Position numbers and translations under genes: made by a program | Shown here: in pieces, positions 17,226-26,616 of the stretch | Layout: every line of letters begins with the position of its first letter | How positions within the stretch are numbered: position 1 is the stretch's first letter | The notes under the pieces: model-generated | Databases searched by the model: none | Seen by the model: the letters and a program-made list of their open reading frames with translations, nothing else | Told to the model about the DNA's origin: nothing | Assembly (NCBI GenBank): GCA_035575515.1 | Contig: DATLXU010000127.1 | Span: 62,001-126,000 of the forward strand | Length of the DNA: 64,000 nt | Direction: 5' to 3' | From: DATLXU01 sp035575515 | GTDB lineage: Bacteria > Acidobacteriota > Blastocatellia > UBA7656

Positions 17226-18956
17226 TCAAGACGGCGGAATCGGCTTTCGCTCGCCGCCCAAGTTTTTGAATGCGACGTAGAGTGTTGCCGAAAGAGCCGC
17301 GATGATGGTGATGAAAAGCCAATATGGAATGCTCAAATCGAGAGGCGGGATGCGGCCTTTGATTGCGACAACTTGAAAAACGCCGACGAACGAGAGCACA
17401 ACTATCGAGCAGACGAATATCCAGACGTTGCGCGCCGTCTGCTGCCCCTTTTGATACTTGCGCGAAAGCGGCAGCACTTCCCTGAACAAGAAAGGAACCA
17501 TCAGCACCGCAGGAGTCATCAGCGTCCATGGGCCAATCACGAGCAGCGCGTGGACGGGGTTGCGCCACAGGATTGAATAAAGCGCGATTAGAGCCACGTA
17601 GCCAGGCAGCGCCAGCCACAACATGATCGCTTTTCTCAGCCCGCTGTGAACTTCGCCCAAGCTCTTAATGGGCGCAACGCGGTAGATGTATGCCGCAGCG
17701 TGCTGCTCGGAAAAAACCAGACCTTCGATTGCTGTGAGCGAAACGAAGCAGATCATCGCCGCTCCCATCAGCGAATAAAATACTCCTCCTGAAGCGCGGC
17801 CCCCTCGTTGCAAGCTCGCAAACGGGTCGGGCAGGCCGTCGGTGAATATGGCGATTAACGGAAATAAGATGAAGTAGGCCAGTGAAGGATAGAGCCTCAC
17901 TTTTATCTCACGGTTGCGGCGCAGGTAAACGGTCACAAGCTCAAAGACTGCGCGCTCGGCTGGCGCGCGCAAAAACATGGCTTCGATCCCGTGCAACAAG
18001 CCGCCTTCGCGCTCAATGGTTTCTTTCGCAGCTTTTTGTTCTTCGCAATCTGCGGGCTTGCCTTCCTGATAAGAGAGATGTGAAACGAACATCGAATACC
18101 CCGTGGCGACTTTGCGCAAAGCGATTGCGCTCAATGCGATTAGCGACAGTGTCGCAAGCGCCGCAAGTGCTAAAGTGCCCGGCTCAATCTTTCCGATTAA
18201 AATCATCGCCACGCCCGAAAACCATGCGGGCGGGTAGAGCAGATAATACCAGTGAAATCCGGGCGCGAACGGCATTCGATTATCGCCGAAGACGCGCGGC
18301 AGGATTTGAAAGCCGAATGTGAAAACGAGCACGAGCGCGATCTGACTGAAAGTGATTATGCCGTCGAATCGCTCGCGGCTCACATGGCGCATCAGCAATC
18401 CGTAGCTGACGACGACAATTGCCGTTGCCATCAGCGCCACGAGCGAAGCTGCGACCGCATGCCCTAAAACAAAAAGCGGGTTCGACCCTCCCGCGAGTAT
18501 TCCTGCAAGCGCAGGAAAGAGATTCGCGGCGGCAGAGAGCAACAGCGTGAATAAGAAAAGATTCATCGCCTTTGCGGCGAAATGAGTTCGCGGACTGATT
18601 GGCAGATGACCCAGCACGTCGGTTTCAGCTTCGTTGAAGATGACGTTGCCGGATTCGGAAAGGATCGCGAGCGCGACGATGAATAGAGTAAATGTCAGAG
18701 TGAAAACCGAATAATGGAAAACGTCGAGGTCTGTTGTAAAGACCATCGCGCCGATCATCAGGCCGAAGAAGAGGTACATCGCGACAATCGAGAGCAGCGC
18801 GAAATTCGAGCGGATGTACTCGCCCGCGCTGAATTGCTGGAAGGCCTTGCCGCCACGCAGGTCCTGTTTCAGATAAACCAACAGCAACGTCTTGAACTGC
18901 CGCGCGTCAATGCCGCGCCGGTTTAGCGCCTGTTTTGCGGTTGATTTGAAACTCAT
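17226..18956 (-). CDS. ABC exporter permease (ABC-2 like), 576 residues
   Basis: A polytopic membrane protein with about 12 hydrophobic helices, beginning with a cytosolic stretch (residues 1-50) and a first helix at NFALLSIVAMYLFFGLMIGAMVF. The pattern resembles large ABC-2 type permeases that work with a single ATPase: FNEAETDVLGHLPISPRTHFAAKAMNL is typical of the cytosolic coupling region of such exporters. The matching ATPase gene lies at 19612-20382 on the same strand, separated by a Uma2-family gene on the opposite strand. The substrate is unknown. Confidence 0.7.
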   Translation of the reverse strand: MSFKSTAKQALNRRGIDARQFKTLLLVYLKQDLRGGKAFQQFSAGEYIRSNFALLSIVAMYLFFGLMIGAMVFTTDLDVFHYSVFTLTFTLFIVALAILSESGNVIFNEAETDVLGHLPISPRTHFAAKAMNLFLFTLLLSAAANLFPALAGILAGGSNPLFVLGHAVAASLVALMATAIVVVSYGLLMRHVSRERFDGIITFSQIALVLVFTFGFQILPRVFGDNRMPFAPGFHWYYLLYPPAWFSGVAMILIGKIEPGTLALAALATLSLIALSAIALRKVATGYSMFVSHLSYQEGKPADCEEQKAAKETIEREGGLLHGIEAMFLRAPAERAVFELVTVYLRRNREIKVRLYPSLAYFILFPLIAIFTDGLPDPFASLQRGGRASGGVFYSLMGAAMICFVSLTAIEGLVFSEQHAAAYIYRVAPIKSLGEVHSGLRKAIMLWLALPGYVALIALYSILWRNPVHALLVIGPWTLMTPAVLMVPFLFREVLPLSRKYQKGQQTARNVWIFVCSIVVLSFVGVFQVVAIKGRIPPLDLSIPYWLFITIIAALSATLYVAFKNLGGERKPIPPS

Positions 18957-19038
18957 GGCGAATTATTCTCGAATGCGTTGACTGAATTAACTGCATTTGA
19001 TCTTTCAATTCGTCAATTCTAAAGTGAGGGTGGTGGAA

Positions 19039-19563
19039 ATGTCACTGCCCAAACATAAATATACTCTGGAAGAGTACCTGGCTCTCGAAAGAGAGTCTGA
19101 AATCAAGTACGAATTTTGGAACGGTGAAATATATGCGATGAGCGGAGGCTCGCTTGCCCACGATCAGATTATGGGCAACGTGGACCGGCTCATCGCGAGA
19201 CAACTTGAAGGAAAGCCCTGTCATGTCTTCACGAACAATATGCAGATCAAAGTTCCGGCAGCTCCGCCGTACAGGTATGCTGACGGAAGCGTTGTATGCG
19301 GCGAGATTCAAGTAGAGGAATTCAACGGTAGTGATCTTCTTGTGAACCCGCTTGTTATATGGGAAGTTCTCTCTGCGAGCACAGAAGCCTTTAATCGGGG
19401 CGACAAATTCACTTTCTATAAATCCATTCCTACCTTCAAGGAATACCTGCTGATAGCGCAGCACAGGCCGCATATCACTCACTATGTGAAACGGGATGAC
19501 GGCAAATGGGATTATGAAGAGACTAACGATTTAACTGCCGAAATTTTCCCGCCGACCCATTGA
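19039..19563 (+). CDS. Uma2-family putative restriction endonuclease-like protein (DUF820)
   Basis: 174 residues from MSLPKHKYTLEEYLALE (ATG 19039, GGTGG just upstream). The family pattern is clear: EIKYEFWNGEIYAMSGGSLAHDQIMGNV, then YADGSVVCGE (the usual P-D pair is A-D), VIWEVLSASTEAFNRGDKF and FKEYLLI. These residues form a PD-(D/E)xK-like active site; the change of Pro to Ala before the Asp is minor. Biological role of the family is unknown, and it is often scattered in many copies in cyanobacteria and related genomes. It lies in opposite orientation between an ABC permease and its ATPase. Confidence 0.85.
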   Translation: MSLPKHKYTLEEYLALERESEIKYEFWNGEIYAMSGGSLAHDQIMGNVDRLIARQLEGKPCHVFTNNMQIKVPAAPPYRYADGSVVCGEIQVEEFNGSDLLVNPLVIWEVLSASTEAFNRGDKFTFYKSIPTFKEYLLIAQHRPHITHYVKRDDGKWDYEETNDLTAEIFPPTH

Positions 19564-19611
19564 ATGCGCTTTGGCCCTCAGCGATATCTACAGAAACGTC
19601 AAGCTCGGCTC

Positions 19612-20382
19612 TTAAAAGCTGAACGTCTTCGAAAACTCTTCGGCGCGCACTTCGAGATTAGCCTGAGCCGTCAGCTTGTTGAATATGCGCTCAAGCGAAC
19701 CCTCGCCGCTCGCGGCCTGTAGCTCGGTGAGCGTTCCATCGGCCACGACTTGCCCGCGATCAATAATTATTATGCGGTCGCAGGTTCGCTCAACCACGTC
19801 GAGAATGTGCGAGCAGTAAAGAATCGTTTTGCCTTCGGCGGCGAGATTTTTAATCAGCGTCTTAAACATCAACTGAGTGCTCGCGTCCAATCCATTGAGC
19901 GGCTCATCGAAAAATATCACGCGCGGGTTGTGAATAAGCGCAGCCGAAATGACCACCTTCTGCCGCATCCCCTTCGAATAAGCCGAAAGCAATTTGCGTT
20001 CGAGCGTGTGACGATCAAGCTCGAAAAAATCGCCGAACTTCACAATGCGATTGCGAATAAGATTGTCTTCGAGTCCGTAGAGTCGGCCAACCATCTCAAG
20101 ATACTCGCGGCCCGTCAGGCTTTCATAGACCGCGCCCGATTCGGGCACATAACCGATCATTCGCTTTATCTCAAGCGAGTCGCGCTGAATATCCAGTCCG
20201 TAAATCTGAGCCGTGCCCGACGTGGGCGCAAGCATCCCTGTGAGCATCTTGACCGTAGTTGATTTGCCCGCGCCGTTCGGGCCGAGATAGCCTACAAGCT
20301 GGCCTGAAGGTATCGTGAGGCTTATCTGGTTAACCGCAACGATTGAAGGATAGATCTTGGTGAGCTTGTCTAATAGAATCAT
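19612..20382 (-). CDS. ABC exporter ATP-binding protein
   Basis: A 256-residue nucleotide-binding subunit. Walker A GPNGAGKSTT (about 35-44), Q-loop in IGYVPESGAVYESLTG, signature LSAYSKGMRQKVVISAAL (YSKGM in place of LSGGQ), Walker B VIFFDEPLNGLD, and the H-loop in LYCSHILD. It belongs to the CcmA/NatA-like exporter type that pairs with ABC-2 permeases. Its partner is most likely the 576-residue permease at 17226-18956. Confidence 0.88.
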   Translation of the reverse strand: MILLDKLTKIYPSIVAVNQISLTIPSGQLVGYLGPNGAGKSTTVKMLTGMLAPTSGTAQIYGLDIQRDSLEIKRMIGYVPESGAVYESLTGREYLEMVGRLYGLEDNLIRNRIVKFGDFFELDRHTLERKLLSAYSKGMRQKVVISAALIHNPRVIFFDEPLNGLDASTQLMFKTLIKNLAAEGKTILYCSHILDVVERTCDRIIIIDRGQVVADGTLTELQAASGEGSLERIFNKLTAQANLEVRAEEFSKTFSF

Positions 20383-20401
20383 AAATCACAAATCGCGCTC
20401 G

Positions 20402-21244
20402 TTAATACCTGCCGTCCCAGTAATTGAACTGTGGCGAGCGTGGACGTCGCCTGCGAAAGATGAAAGACAACGCCATGCCTGCGACGAATCCGCCGATGTG
20501 TGCCATGTAGGCCACGCCTTCCGTTTGAGTCGTGCCGCCGATGCTCGCCGTGTACTGGCTGATGATTTGAAGCACGATCCAGAAGCCGAGCACGACGAGC
20601 GCAGGAAGCTCCACCGTTGTCCAGATGTAACCGAGCGGCAGAATCGCTCGCACGCGATTGTGCGGGAACATAACGAGATACGCGCCGAGCACACCTGCTA
20701 TCGCGCCCGACGCGCCAAGCGATGGGATCGGAGATTGCGGCATCATCAGTATCTGAGCAAACGACGCGACAAGCCCGCAGATAATATAGAAGATCGCAAA
20801 CATTCCATGCCCGAAATTGTCTTCGATGTTGTCGCCGAATATCCATAAGTAGAGCATATTGCCGATGATGTGCATCCACCCGCCGTGCATGAACATCGAA
20901 GAGAGCAACGTAAAATAGATAGGCGATGGACCGGGCGCTTCAGGAATGACAGGAACCTGACGACCTTCAACGCGCTCGATTCGCTCAAGCTGCCGATACT
21001 GCTCAGGCGAAATAGGCTCGAACGGCGGGTTGCCGCTTTTCAGCAACACTACAGGATATTTCAAATCCTCGCCCGTAGTGATTTCATAAGGAATGGTCGA
21101 GTAGCCATAAGTGAATCTATCGCCGCCGCGCCCGCCCGCCTGCTGCAAAGCCAGAAACACAACGGCGTTTATCGCGATGAATATGTAAACGATGAAGGGC
21201 GTAGTCAATCGCCCCTGATTGTCGTCTCCAATCGGAATGAGCAT
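20402..21244 (-). CDS. Rhomboid family intramembrane serine protease
   Basis: A 280-residue membrane protein. The N-terminus (MLIPIGDDNQGRLTTPFIVYIFIAINAVVF) fits rhomboids of this type. HGGWMHIIGNMLYLWIFGDNIED (120-142) gives the oxyanion-site His and Asn, GASGAIAG (177-184) holds the nucleophile Ser179, and AHIGGFVAGM holds the catalytic His249. A hydrophilic loop of about 65 residues lies between helix 1 and helix 2. Substrates are unknown. It ends 19 nt before the ABC ATPase gene and is probably cotranscribed with it. Confidence 0.9.
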   Translation of the reverse strand: MLIPIGDDNQGRLTTPFIVYIFIAINAVVFLALQQAGGRGGDRFTYGYSTIPYEITTGEDLKYPVVLLKSGNPPFEPISPEQYRQLERIERVEGRQVPVIPEAPGPSPIYFTLLSSMFMHGGWMHIIGNMLYLWIFGDNIEDNFGHGMFAIFYIICGLVASFAQILMMPQSPIPSLGASGAIAGVLGAYLVMFPHNRVRAILPLGYIWTTVELPALVVLGFWIVLQIISQYTASIGGTTQTEGVAYMAHIGGFVAGMALSFIFRRRRPRSPQFNYWDGRY

Positions 21245-21250
21245 ATCGGC

Positions 21251-21364
21251 CTCTCTGTCAGGGGGTAAGGGCCGGAATAAGCGCCGTCTTGAAACAGGCT
21301 CTGGGAGCCACTTTCAAGGTGGTAATCATTTTTCCTTGATCCCCGACCCCTGACCACTGACTCC
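21251..21364 (-). repeat. Composite palindromic repeat element, copy E2
   Basis: Arms GTCAGGGGGTAAGGG (about 21257-21272) and CCCCGACCCCTGACC (about 21341-21356) enclose the 33-bp palindrome at 21287-21319 (core GGCTCTGGGAGCC). It fills the spacer between nadK and rhomboid. Confidence 0.8.
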
Positions 21365-21369
21365 TACTC

Positions 21370-22233
21370 TCACCGTCCACTCCACTTCAGCTTCGTGCGC
21401 AGGATTTCGAAATAATCGCGGTCTTTTGCGATGATTGTATTAAAAGTCTTTTCGCTCCGCTTTATCTCAACTCGATCATCGGGCATAAGCGGCATGCCGG
21501 TCTGCCCGTCTGATGTTAGCATAACTTCCTGCTCGCGCGTGTTCATCTGAAGTCTTATCATTACGTTGAAAGGCAGCACGAGCGGGCGGTTCGTCAGAGT
21601 GTGCGGGCATATCGGACAGATTGCTATTGCTTCAGTGCCCGGCGCGATGATCGGCCCGCCAGCCGAAAGGTTGTACGCGGTTGATCCGGTCGGCGTGGCA
21701 ATGATTAATCCGTCTGCGCGATACGTAGTAACGTATAGCGACCCGATCCAGCAGTCTATGTCAATGATTCGCGCGAGCGCCGATTTGTTCACGACGATGT
21801 CGTTCAGGGCCGAGCCTGATACTACGCTATCGCCGTCGCGAAGGACCACCCAATCAAGCATCATTCGCCTGTCAATTTCATAATCGCCTTGAATGATTGA
21901 TTCGAGCGCCGGTATCGCATCTTCGGGAGCGAACTCTGTGAGGTAACCGAGAGTGCCGAGATTCACGCCGAGCACAGGGGTGCCGCGCCCGGCGACGAGC
22001 CGCGCCGTCGAAAGCATAGTGCCGTCGCCTCCGAGCGCAATCAGCACGTCGGCGTGATCGGCGATCTCGCGCGCGGAAAGCGAAAAAGTTCCCGGCGGAA
22101 GATCCCGCACACGGTCGTTCACAAAAAGATTTATCTCATGCTCGGCGGCCCATTCGGCTATGCGTGCGGCGAGCTCAGCCGCACGCGGCTCGTTCGGTTT
22201 CGTGATGATTCCGATTCTCGCTGGAGGCTCCAT
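21370..22233 (-). CDS. nadK: NAD kinase
   Basis: A 287-residue enzyme phosphorylating NAD to NADP. The nucleotide-binding GGDGTMLSTAR is at residues 68-78, NLGTLGYLTEF follows, then the NE/D-type segment LNDIVVNKSALARIIDID, and the glycine-rich YRADGLIIATPTGSTAYNLSAGGPII. All are typical of NadK. The ATG at 22233 is followed upstream by a heptamer-repeat spacer, and the gene ends next to composite repeat E2. Confidence 0.95.
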   Translation of the reverse strand: MEPPARIGIITKPNEPRAAELAARIAEWAAEHEINLFVNDRVRDLPPGTFSLSAREIADHADVLIALGGDGTMLSTARLVAGRGTPVLGVNLGTLGYLTEFAPEDAIPALESIIQGDYEIDRRMMLDWVVLRDGDSVVSGSALNDIVVNKSALARIIDIDCWIGSLYVTTYRADGLIIATPTGSTAYNLSAGGPIIAPGTEAIAICPICPHTLTNRPLVLPFNVMIRLQMNTREQEVMLTSDGQTGMPLMPDDRVEIKRSEKTFNTIIAKDRDYFEILRTKLKWSGR

Positions 22234-22238
22234 GGCTA

Positions 22239-22436
22239 GAAGGCAAAAGGGAAAATGTAAAAGTCAAAAGGCAAAAGGCATCTGGACACGGCGACACGAC
22301 GACACGGGAAGACGGCGATGGCAGTTTCATCCAAACTCCGTAAATAGATTGGCGGAGTTAATATCGGCGCATCCACGCTTCTCCGCGTTCCCGCGTCAGT
22401 TTTTATTTTTGCCTTTTGCCTTTTGCCTTTTGCCTT
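22239..22436. repeat. AGGCAAA heptamer arms flanking a spacer
   Basis: The left arm (22239-22280) has AGGCAAA/AAGTCAA units; the right arm (22411-22436) has four complementary TTTTGCC units. Between them are ACACGGCGAC-type repeats and unique sequence. The right arm includes the stop codon of the upstream gene. Confidence 0.7.
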
Positions 22437-23325
22437 ATTCATTGACGGGTACCCACAGCAGCGCGCGGCGAGCGACCTGAATGTTGTCCGGTTGCAGCCC
22501 TATCTCGAAAATATCGTACTCGTTCGCAAGCGAAAGGTATTCGCTGTAGAGCGCGCTTAACGCTTCGCTCGCTTCCTGCTCGATGCGCTTGAGGTCATCG
22601 CGCAACTCAGTCTCTTCCCACGAATAGTCTTCGATTTCTGCTCGCGGCTCAGTAGTGCCGAAGACCGCGCCCGCGAGCGTCGAAAACATATCGGCCAGAC
22701 GATTTTCGCTCTCAAAAAAGTGGAGCTTGTTGGCGATGAATTTCTCGAAGCTCAAACCTTCCGTGCGCGAGCCTTTCATCTCCTGAGCTTCGCGCACCTG
22801 CTCCATCTGCAGCTCGAACCTGTTGCGCAGCCGCTTCAGCTCCGGCTCGACTCGACCGAGCGCGGCTTCGGCCACGCGCGGCAGGAAATCTTCAAGCCTG
22901 TCGTCAGGCGCGGAAAAAAGCCCGAAGACAGGGTTGAAGAATATGCGCAGCCGCTCCGCTCTCACGAGCTTATCAATTAACTCCGATTCGTATTGCTCCA
23001 GGTCGGCTCTGGTCGTTTGAAACCTTTCCTGCTTGTAAGCAATACGAGGGTCGGGCTGCGGGCCTAGCTGCGATGCTTCGTTGATCTGAACGGCTGGCGC
23101 ATCCCAATCAATTGCAAGGTCGGATTGCGGTATCCACGCCGTGTAGGTGCGCTCTTCGGAATGATTGAGCCCGGCGCGAAGGCTGCGAAAGTTCACCGTG
23201 CATTCGATGAGCATGGCAGGGCGATACTCAAGCAGGCCTGATTGCAGCGACTCCTCGTCGCCGGAGCGAAACCATAATTCAGCGATGCCTTCTATTCGCA
23301 ATTTATCCGGGGCTTGTCCAGTCAT
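22435..23325 (-). CDS. Coiled-coil protein of unknown function
   Basis: A 296-residue soluble protein. The first 100 residues contain beta-type segments (IEGIAELWFRSGDEESLQSGLLEYRPAMLIECTVNFRSL). From about residue 105 to 285 it is rich in charged helices (RADLEQYESELIDKLVRAERLRIFF and ELRDDLKRIEQEASEALSALYSEYLSL) and probably forms a coiled coil. It has no signal peptide or membrane segment and no recognised catalytic motif. It is flanked on both sides by heptamer-repeat spacers. I do not recognise the family. Confidence 0.6.
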   Translation of the reverse strand: MTGQAPDKLRIEGIAELWFRSGDEESLQSGLLEYRPAMLIECTVNFRSLRAGLNHSEERTYTAWIPQSDLAIDWDAPAVQINEASQLGPQPDPRIAYKQERFQTTRADLEQYESELIDKLVRAERLRIFFNPVFGLFSAPDDRLEDFLPRVAEAALGRVEPELKRLRNRFELQMEQVREAQEMKGSRTEGLSFEKFIANKLHFFESENRLADMFSTLAGAVFGTTEPRAEIEDYSWEETELRDDLKRIEQEASEALSALYSEYLSLANEYDIFEIGLQPDNIQVARRALLWVPVNE

Positions 23326-23326
23326 A

Positions 23327-23433
23327 AGTCAGTGGTCGGTGGTCAGGGGGCAGAGGTCAGGGGCTGACGGATTTCAAATTTGAAATATCAAATCTCAAAT
23401 TCACTGGCCCCTGACCACTGATCCCCGATCCCC
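23327..23433. repeat. GGTCAGG heptamer inverted repeat
   Basis: Left arm 23327-23368 with GGTCGGT, GGTCAGG and GGTCAGG units; right arm 23405-23433 with CCCCTGACCACTG and ATCCCCGATCCCC. The loop carries a short ATTTCAAATTTGAAAT palindrome instead of the 33-bp palindrome of the composite elements. Confidence 0.7.
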
Positions 23434-23436
23434 GCT

Positions 23437-24171
23437 TCAAGTCGTCTCGGCTGATTGAGACGGCTCCGAGCGATAATAGAGAATTCGACCGCAATGCTCA
23501 CAGGTGATCAACTGATCGCCCCTGCGAACGTCGCTGAAAACTTTCGGGCGCACCTTCATTCTGCACGCCGTGCAGACGCCGAATGCATTGACTTCCGACA
23601 GCGCCTGCCCGCGACCTCTGCGCGACATCCGATCATATGCTGACATTAAGTGAGCAGGCATTCGCTCGGCCAATCGCTCTCTTTGCTCTTTCAACTCAGT
23701 CAGCCTGCCGTCAGCCTGCTGCTGCTCGTTGTCGAGCGAGGCAAGAATCTCGTCGGTTTCGGCGCGCTTGCGTTCGGCATCAGGCGCGCGCGCGGCAAGT
23801 TCAGCGTCGAGCTTTTCAAGCTCTTCCATTCGCTTGAGTATCTCGCTTTCGAGCGCGCTCGCGTGTTTCTTTGTCGCGTCAATCTCGCGCAGCGCCGTTT
23901 CATACTCCTTCTGGTTGCGCACGCGCATCAGGTCTTGTTTGTATTTTTCGTGATTCTGTTGGACGGTTGCCAGTTCGGCTTCTAGCTGTTTGCGGTCTTC
24001 GATGATCTGTTCGTGTTTACTCTTCAGGTCCAGGAACTCAGCGGCGTACTGCTTGAACTCGTTCTCTATCTGGTCGCGTTCCGCCGGTATCCTCGCAAGT
24101 CTGTCTGAAATGCGTTGTATCTCAAGATCAAGTTCCTGGAGCTCCATGAGCTGGGTCAATTCAGGGCTCAC
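23437..24171 (-). CDS. C4-type zinc-ribbon, coiled-coil protein (CT398-like)
   Basis: A 244-residue protein: about 175 residues of continuous heptad-type helix (LQELDLEIQRISDRLARIPAERDQIENEF and onward) and a C-terminal zinc ribbon CTACRMKVRPKVFSDVRRGDQLITCEHCGRILYY with two C-x2-C knuckles. This order is typical of a family wide-spread in bacteria and sometimes linked to flagellar or secretion functions in chlamydiae; its role here is unknown. It is divergent from the dihydrouridine synthase gene. Confidence 0.8.
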   Translation of the reverse strand: MSPELTQLMELQELDLEIQRISDRLARIPAERDQIENEFKQYAAEFLDLKSKHEQIIEDRKQLEAELATVQQNHEKYKQDLMRVRNQKEYETALREIDATKKHASALESEILKRMEELEKLDAELAARAPDAERKRAETDEILASLDNEQQQADGRLTELKEQRERLAERMPAHLMSAYDRMSRRGRGQALSEVNAFGVCTACRMKVRPKVFSDVRRGDQLITCEHCGRILYYRSEPSQSAETT

Positions 24172-24321
24172 TGGGTTCCTCCATTTTTACTCAAGCGCAA
24201 GTCTACTACATCAACGCTTCATTCTCAAGTTGATGCCCGCGCAGGGATTGAAATCCAGGTTGTCGTTCATCGAAACAACGGACTCCGAAACACCAACCTC
24301 GTTGTGTTAAACTTTCAGGTT

Positions 24322-25422
24322 ATGACAGCGACTCGTGAGCTTTACATAGGCAATGTTCGCATAAGTCCCAACCTCGTGCTTGCGCCGATGGCTGGCGTGA
24401 CCGATTCGTCTTTCCGCCGCTTGATTAAAGAACTGGGCGGCGTGGGCCTCATCGTGACCGAATTCATCTCGGTCGAAGGACTTACGCGGGGCAATCTTCG
24501 CACGCATCGGATGATGAAGTTTCTGCCCGAAGAGCGCCCGCTCTCGATTCAGATATTCGGCTACGATGAAGAGCGCATGGCCGCAGCCGCCGAGATAATC
24601 GAAGAATCTGGCGCGGACATCGTCGACATAAACTGCGGCTGCCCCGCGAAGAAAGTCGTCAAAGGCGGAGGCGGTTCGTCCTTGCTGCGTGACCTGCCGC
24701 AGCTTGAAAAGATTCTGCGTCGCGTTCGCCGCGCGGTTTCGATTCCAGTGACGATGAAGATTCGGACAGGCTGGGATGACAACTCAATCAACGCTGTCGA
24801 AGTCGCGCGCATTATTGAAGACTGCGGCGGCAACATGGTTGCCATTCACGGGCGCACTCGCGTTCAGGGCTACAGCGGGCGGGCCAACTGGGACGTAATC
24901 GCTGCTGTAAAGCGAGCGGTTTCTATCCCTGTAATCGGCTGTGGCGACGTTGTCACGGCGGAACAGGCGATTGAACGCCTCAATGAAACGGGCGTTGACG
25001 CGGTGATGATAGGTCGCGGCGCAATCGCAAATCCATGGGTATTCCGTCAGACTTCGGAGCTTATGCGCGGCGAGACTCCGCATCAACCTTCGCTTGCCGA
25101 AAAGCAGGGCGTGCTGCACCGATACCATGAATTGCTGCGCGATGAGATGCCTGAGCGCGCGCTCGCGGGCAAGCTCAAGCAGATGTGCGGCTACTTCACG
25201 CACGGGCTTGCGGGCGGCGCGCGGCTGCGCGAGCGTGTGTTTCATTCACAAACGATAACGGAAATCTTTGATCAGATAGACGAATACTTTCAGTCAATGA
25301 TCGAGCGCGGCGTCCCGCCCGATGCGTTCTTTCATTCGTCGAAGGATGGGGGCGAGTTTGTTGATCGCGGCCCGCGCGACCCGAAGTGCGCAGAGTTCAC
25401 AAACGCCGCGCCCGTTGCGTGA
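24322..25422 (+). CDS. dusB: tRNA-dihydrouridine synthase (DusB type)
   Basis: 366 residues from the ATG at 24322, where homology begins (ELYIGNVRISPNLVLAPMAGVTDSSFRRL). The flavin-barrel motifs are complete: DINCGCPAKKVVKGGGGSSLLRDL with the catalytic Cys, SIPVTMKIRTGWDD, VAIHGRTRVQGYSG and VMIGRGAIANPWVF. It reduces uridine to dihydrouridine in tRNA using FMN and NADPH. The subgroup call (DusB) rests on overall look and is less certain. The frame stays open upstream, but that part overlaps the divergent zinc-ribbon gene. Confidence 0.9.
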   Translation: MTATRELYIGNVRISPNLVLAPMAGVTDSSFRRLIKELGGVGLIVTEFISVEGLTRGNLRTHRMMKFLPEERPLSIQIFGYDEERMAAAAEIIEESGADIVDINCGCPAKKVVKGGGGSSLLRDLPQLEKILRRVRRAVSIPVTMKIRTGWDDNSINAVEVARIIEDCGGNMVAIHGRTRVQGYSGRANWDVIAAVKRAVSIPVIGCGDVVTAEQAIERLNETGVDAVMIGRGAIANPWVFRQTSELMRGETPHQPSLAEKQGVLHRYHELLRDEMPERALAGKLKQMCGYFTHGLAGGARLRERVFHSQTITEIFDQIDEYFQSMIERGVPPDAFFHSSKDGGEFVDRGPRDPKCAEFTNAAPVA

Positions 25423-25477
25423 TTGAGAAGAAGTCTATTCGCACAGGCATTAAACAGCCGTGATTTTCCAGATCGCG

Positions 25478-26497
25478 TTATTTCCTCACGCTCGACATTC
25501 TTCCGACGCGCGCGATTGCGCGGGCGACTAACTCTGCCGCGACCGCGCCGATTGTCGTCACGTCTGATTCGATGCTTCCCGTTGAAAGCGCAAACACCGT
25601 GTCGCCGTCAAACATTGTGTGAACGGGTCGGATGGCTCGCGCCATTCCGTCGTGAGCCATCGCCGCAACCTTGCGCGCCTGAGCCTTCGTCAATCGAGCG
25701 TCGGTCGCAACAACGGCAAGCGTTGTGCTCTCGATTGCAGGAAACGGCCTCTGCAACGCCGCGTTTGCAATCGCTCGCGAAGAGTCGAGCCAGCCGCGCC
25801 CGTTCGCACGGCGCGCGCCCGCTAATACTTTTCCGCTTGCCGGGTCAACCACATCGCCGAACGCGTTCACGACGACGAGCGCGCCGACGGTCGCGCCGCC
25901 TGCAATCTTCATCGAGGCAGTGCCTATGCCGCCCGGCGATGCGAGCTTGATCCCTGAAATCTTGCCGATGGTCGCGCCCGCGCCCGCACCCACGCGGCCC
26001 TCTTCGACTGCATTACTTGTCGCGCGCTCGCAGGCTTCGTATCCCATCCGAGAGTCGGGCCGCACTTGCGCGTCGCCAACTGCCAGGTCGAATATCACCG
26101 CCGCAGGAACTATCGGCACGCGAGCCGCGCCCGTGTCAAAACCGATGCCGCGCTCTTCGAGATAGCGCACGACTCCGCAGGCCGCATCAAGCCCGAAGAC
26201 GGAGCCTCCCGCAAGCACGACGGCGTGGACTCGCTCGACGAGGTTTGATGGATCAAGCAAGTCTGTTTCGCGCGTGCCGGGCGCAGCGCCTCGCACGTCA
26301 ACGCCTGCAACTGCGCCTTGCGCGCCGCACAAAATGGCTGTGCAGCCCGTTTGCGCCCGCGCGTCGTGCGCGTGGCCGACGCTTATGCCGCGAACATCTG
26401 CGATTGAGCCCTCGCTTCGTTCAAGGCGCGGCTTGCGGCTTGCGCTCTTTCTGGCTTGCCCGCGTAATTTTTTCATCGCTGTCTTATCTTCGTTCAT
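25478..26497 (-). CDS. P1 family (DmpA/S58) peptidase, self-cleaving hydrolase
   Basis: About 339 residues from MNEDKTAMKKLRGQ; the exact start is uncertain because the frame is open 29 codons upstream. Family text: GSIADVRGISVGHAHDARAQTGCTAILC, VDVRGAAPGTRETDLLDP, HAVVLAGGSVFGLDAACGVVRYLEERGIG and VEEGRVGAGAGATIGK. The proposed cleavage region ESTTLAVVATDARLTKAQA supplies the Thr/Ser that becomes the nucleophile after autoproteolysis. MAHDGMARAIRPVHTMFDGDTVFALSTG completes the pattern. Members are aminopeptidases, amidases or nylon-oligomer hydrolases; substrate unknown. It is divergent from the next gene. Confidence 0.85.
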   Translation of the reverse strand: MNEDKTAMKKLRGQARKSASRKPRLERSEGSIADVRGISVGHAHDARAQTGCTAILCGAQGAVAGVDVRGAAPGTRETDLLDPSNLVERVHAVVLAGGSVFGLDAACGVVRYLEERGIGFDTGAARVPIVPAAVIFDLAVGDAQVRPDSRMGYEACERATSNAVEEGRVGAGAGATIGKISGIKLASPGGIGTASMKIAGGATVGALVVVNAFGDVVDPASGKVLAGARRANGRGWLDSSRAIANAALQRPFPAIESTTLAVVATDARLTKAQARKVAAMAHDGMARAIRPVHTMFDGDTVFALSTGSIESDVTTIGAVAAELVARAIARVGRMSSVRK

Positions 26498-26616
26498 CGC
26501 GCCGTATCTTATCGAATCGTAATTGGCTTTTCTACGGCGCAGGCGCGGCTCGGCGAGCGGCATAGAGATTGCGCTTGGCTTCATCGCAAGCGAATGCTTC
26601 GCGTGGAGGTCCGGAG

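Noticed and set aside
24115..24321. N-terminal extension of the dihydrouridine synthase
   Set aside because: The open frame overlaps the divergent zinc-ribbon gene and its upstream region, and the enzyme family starts at 24322.
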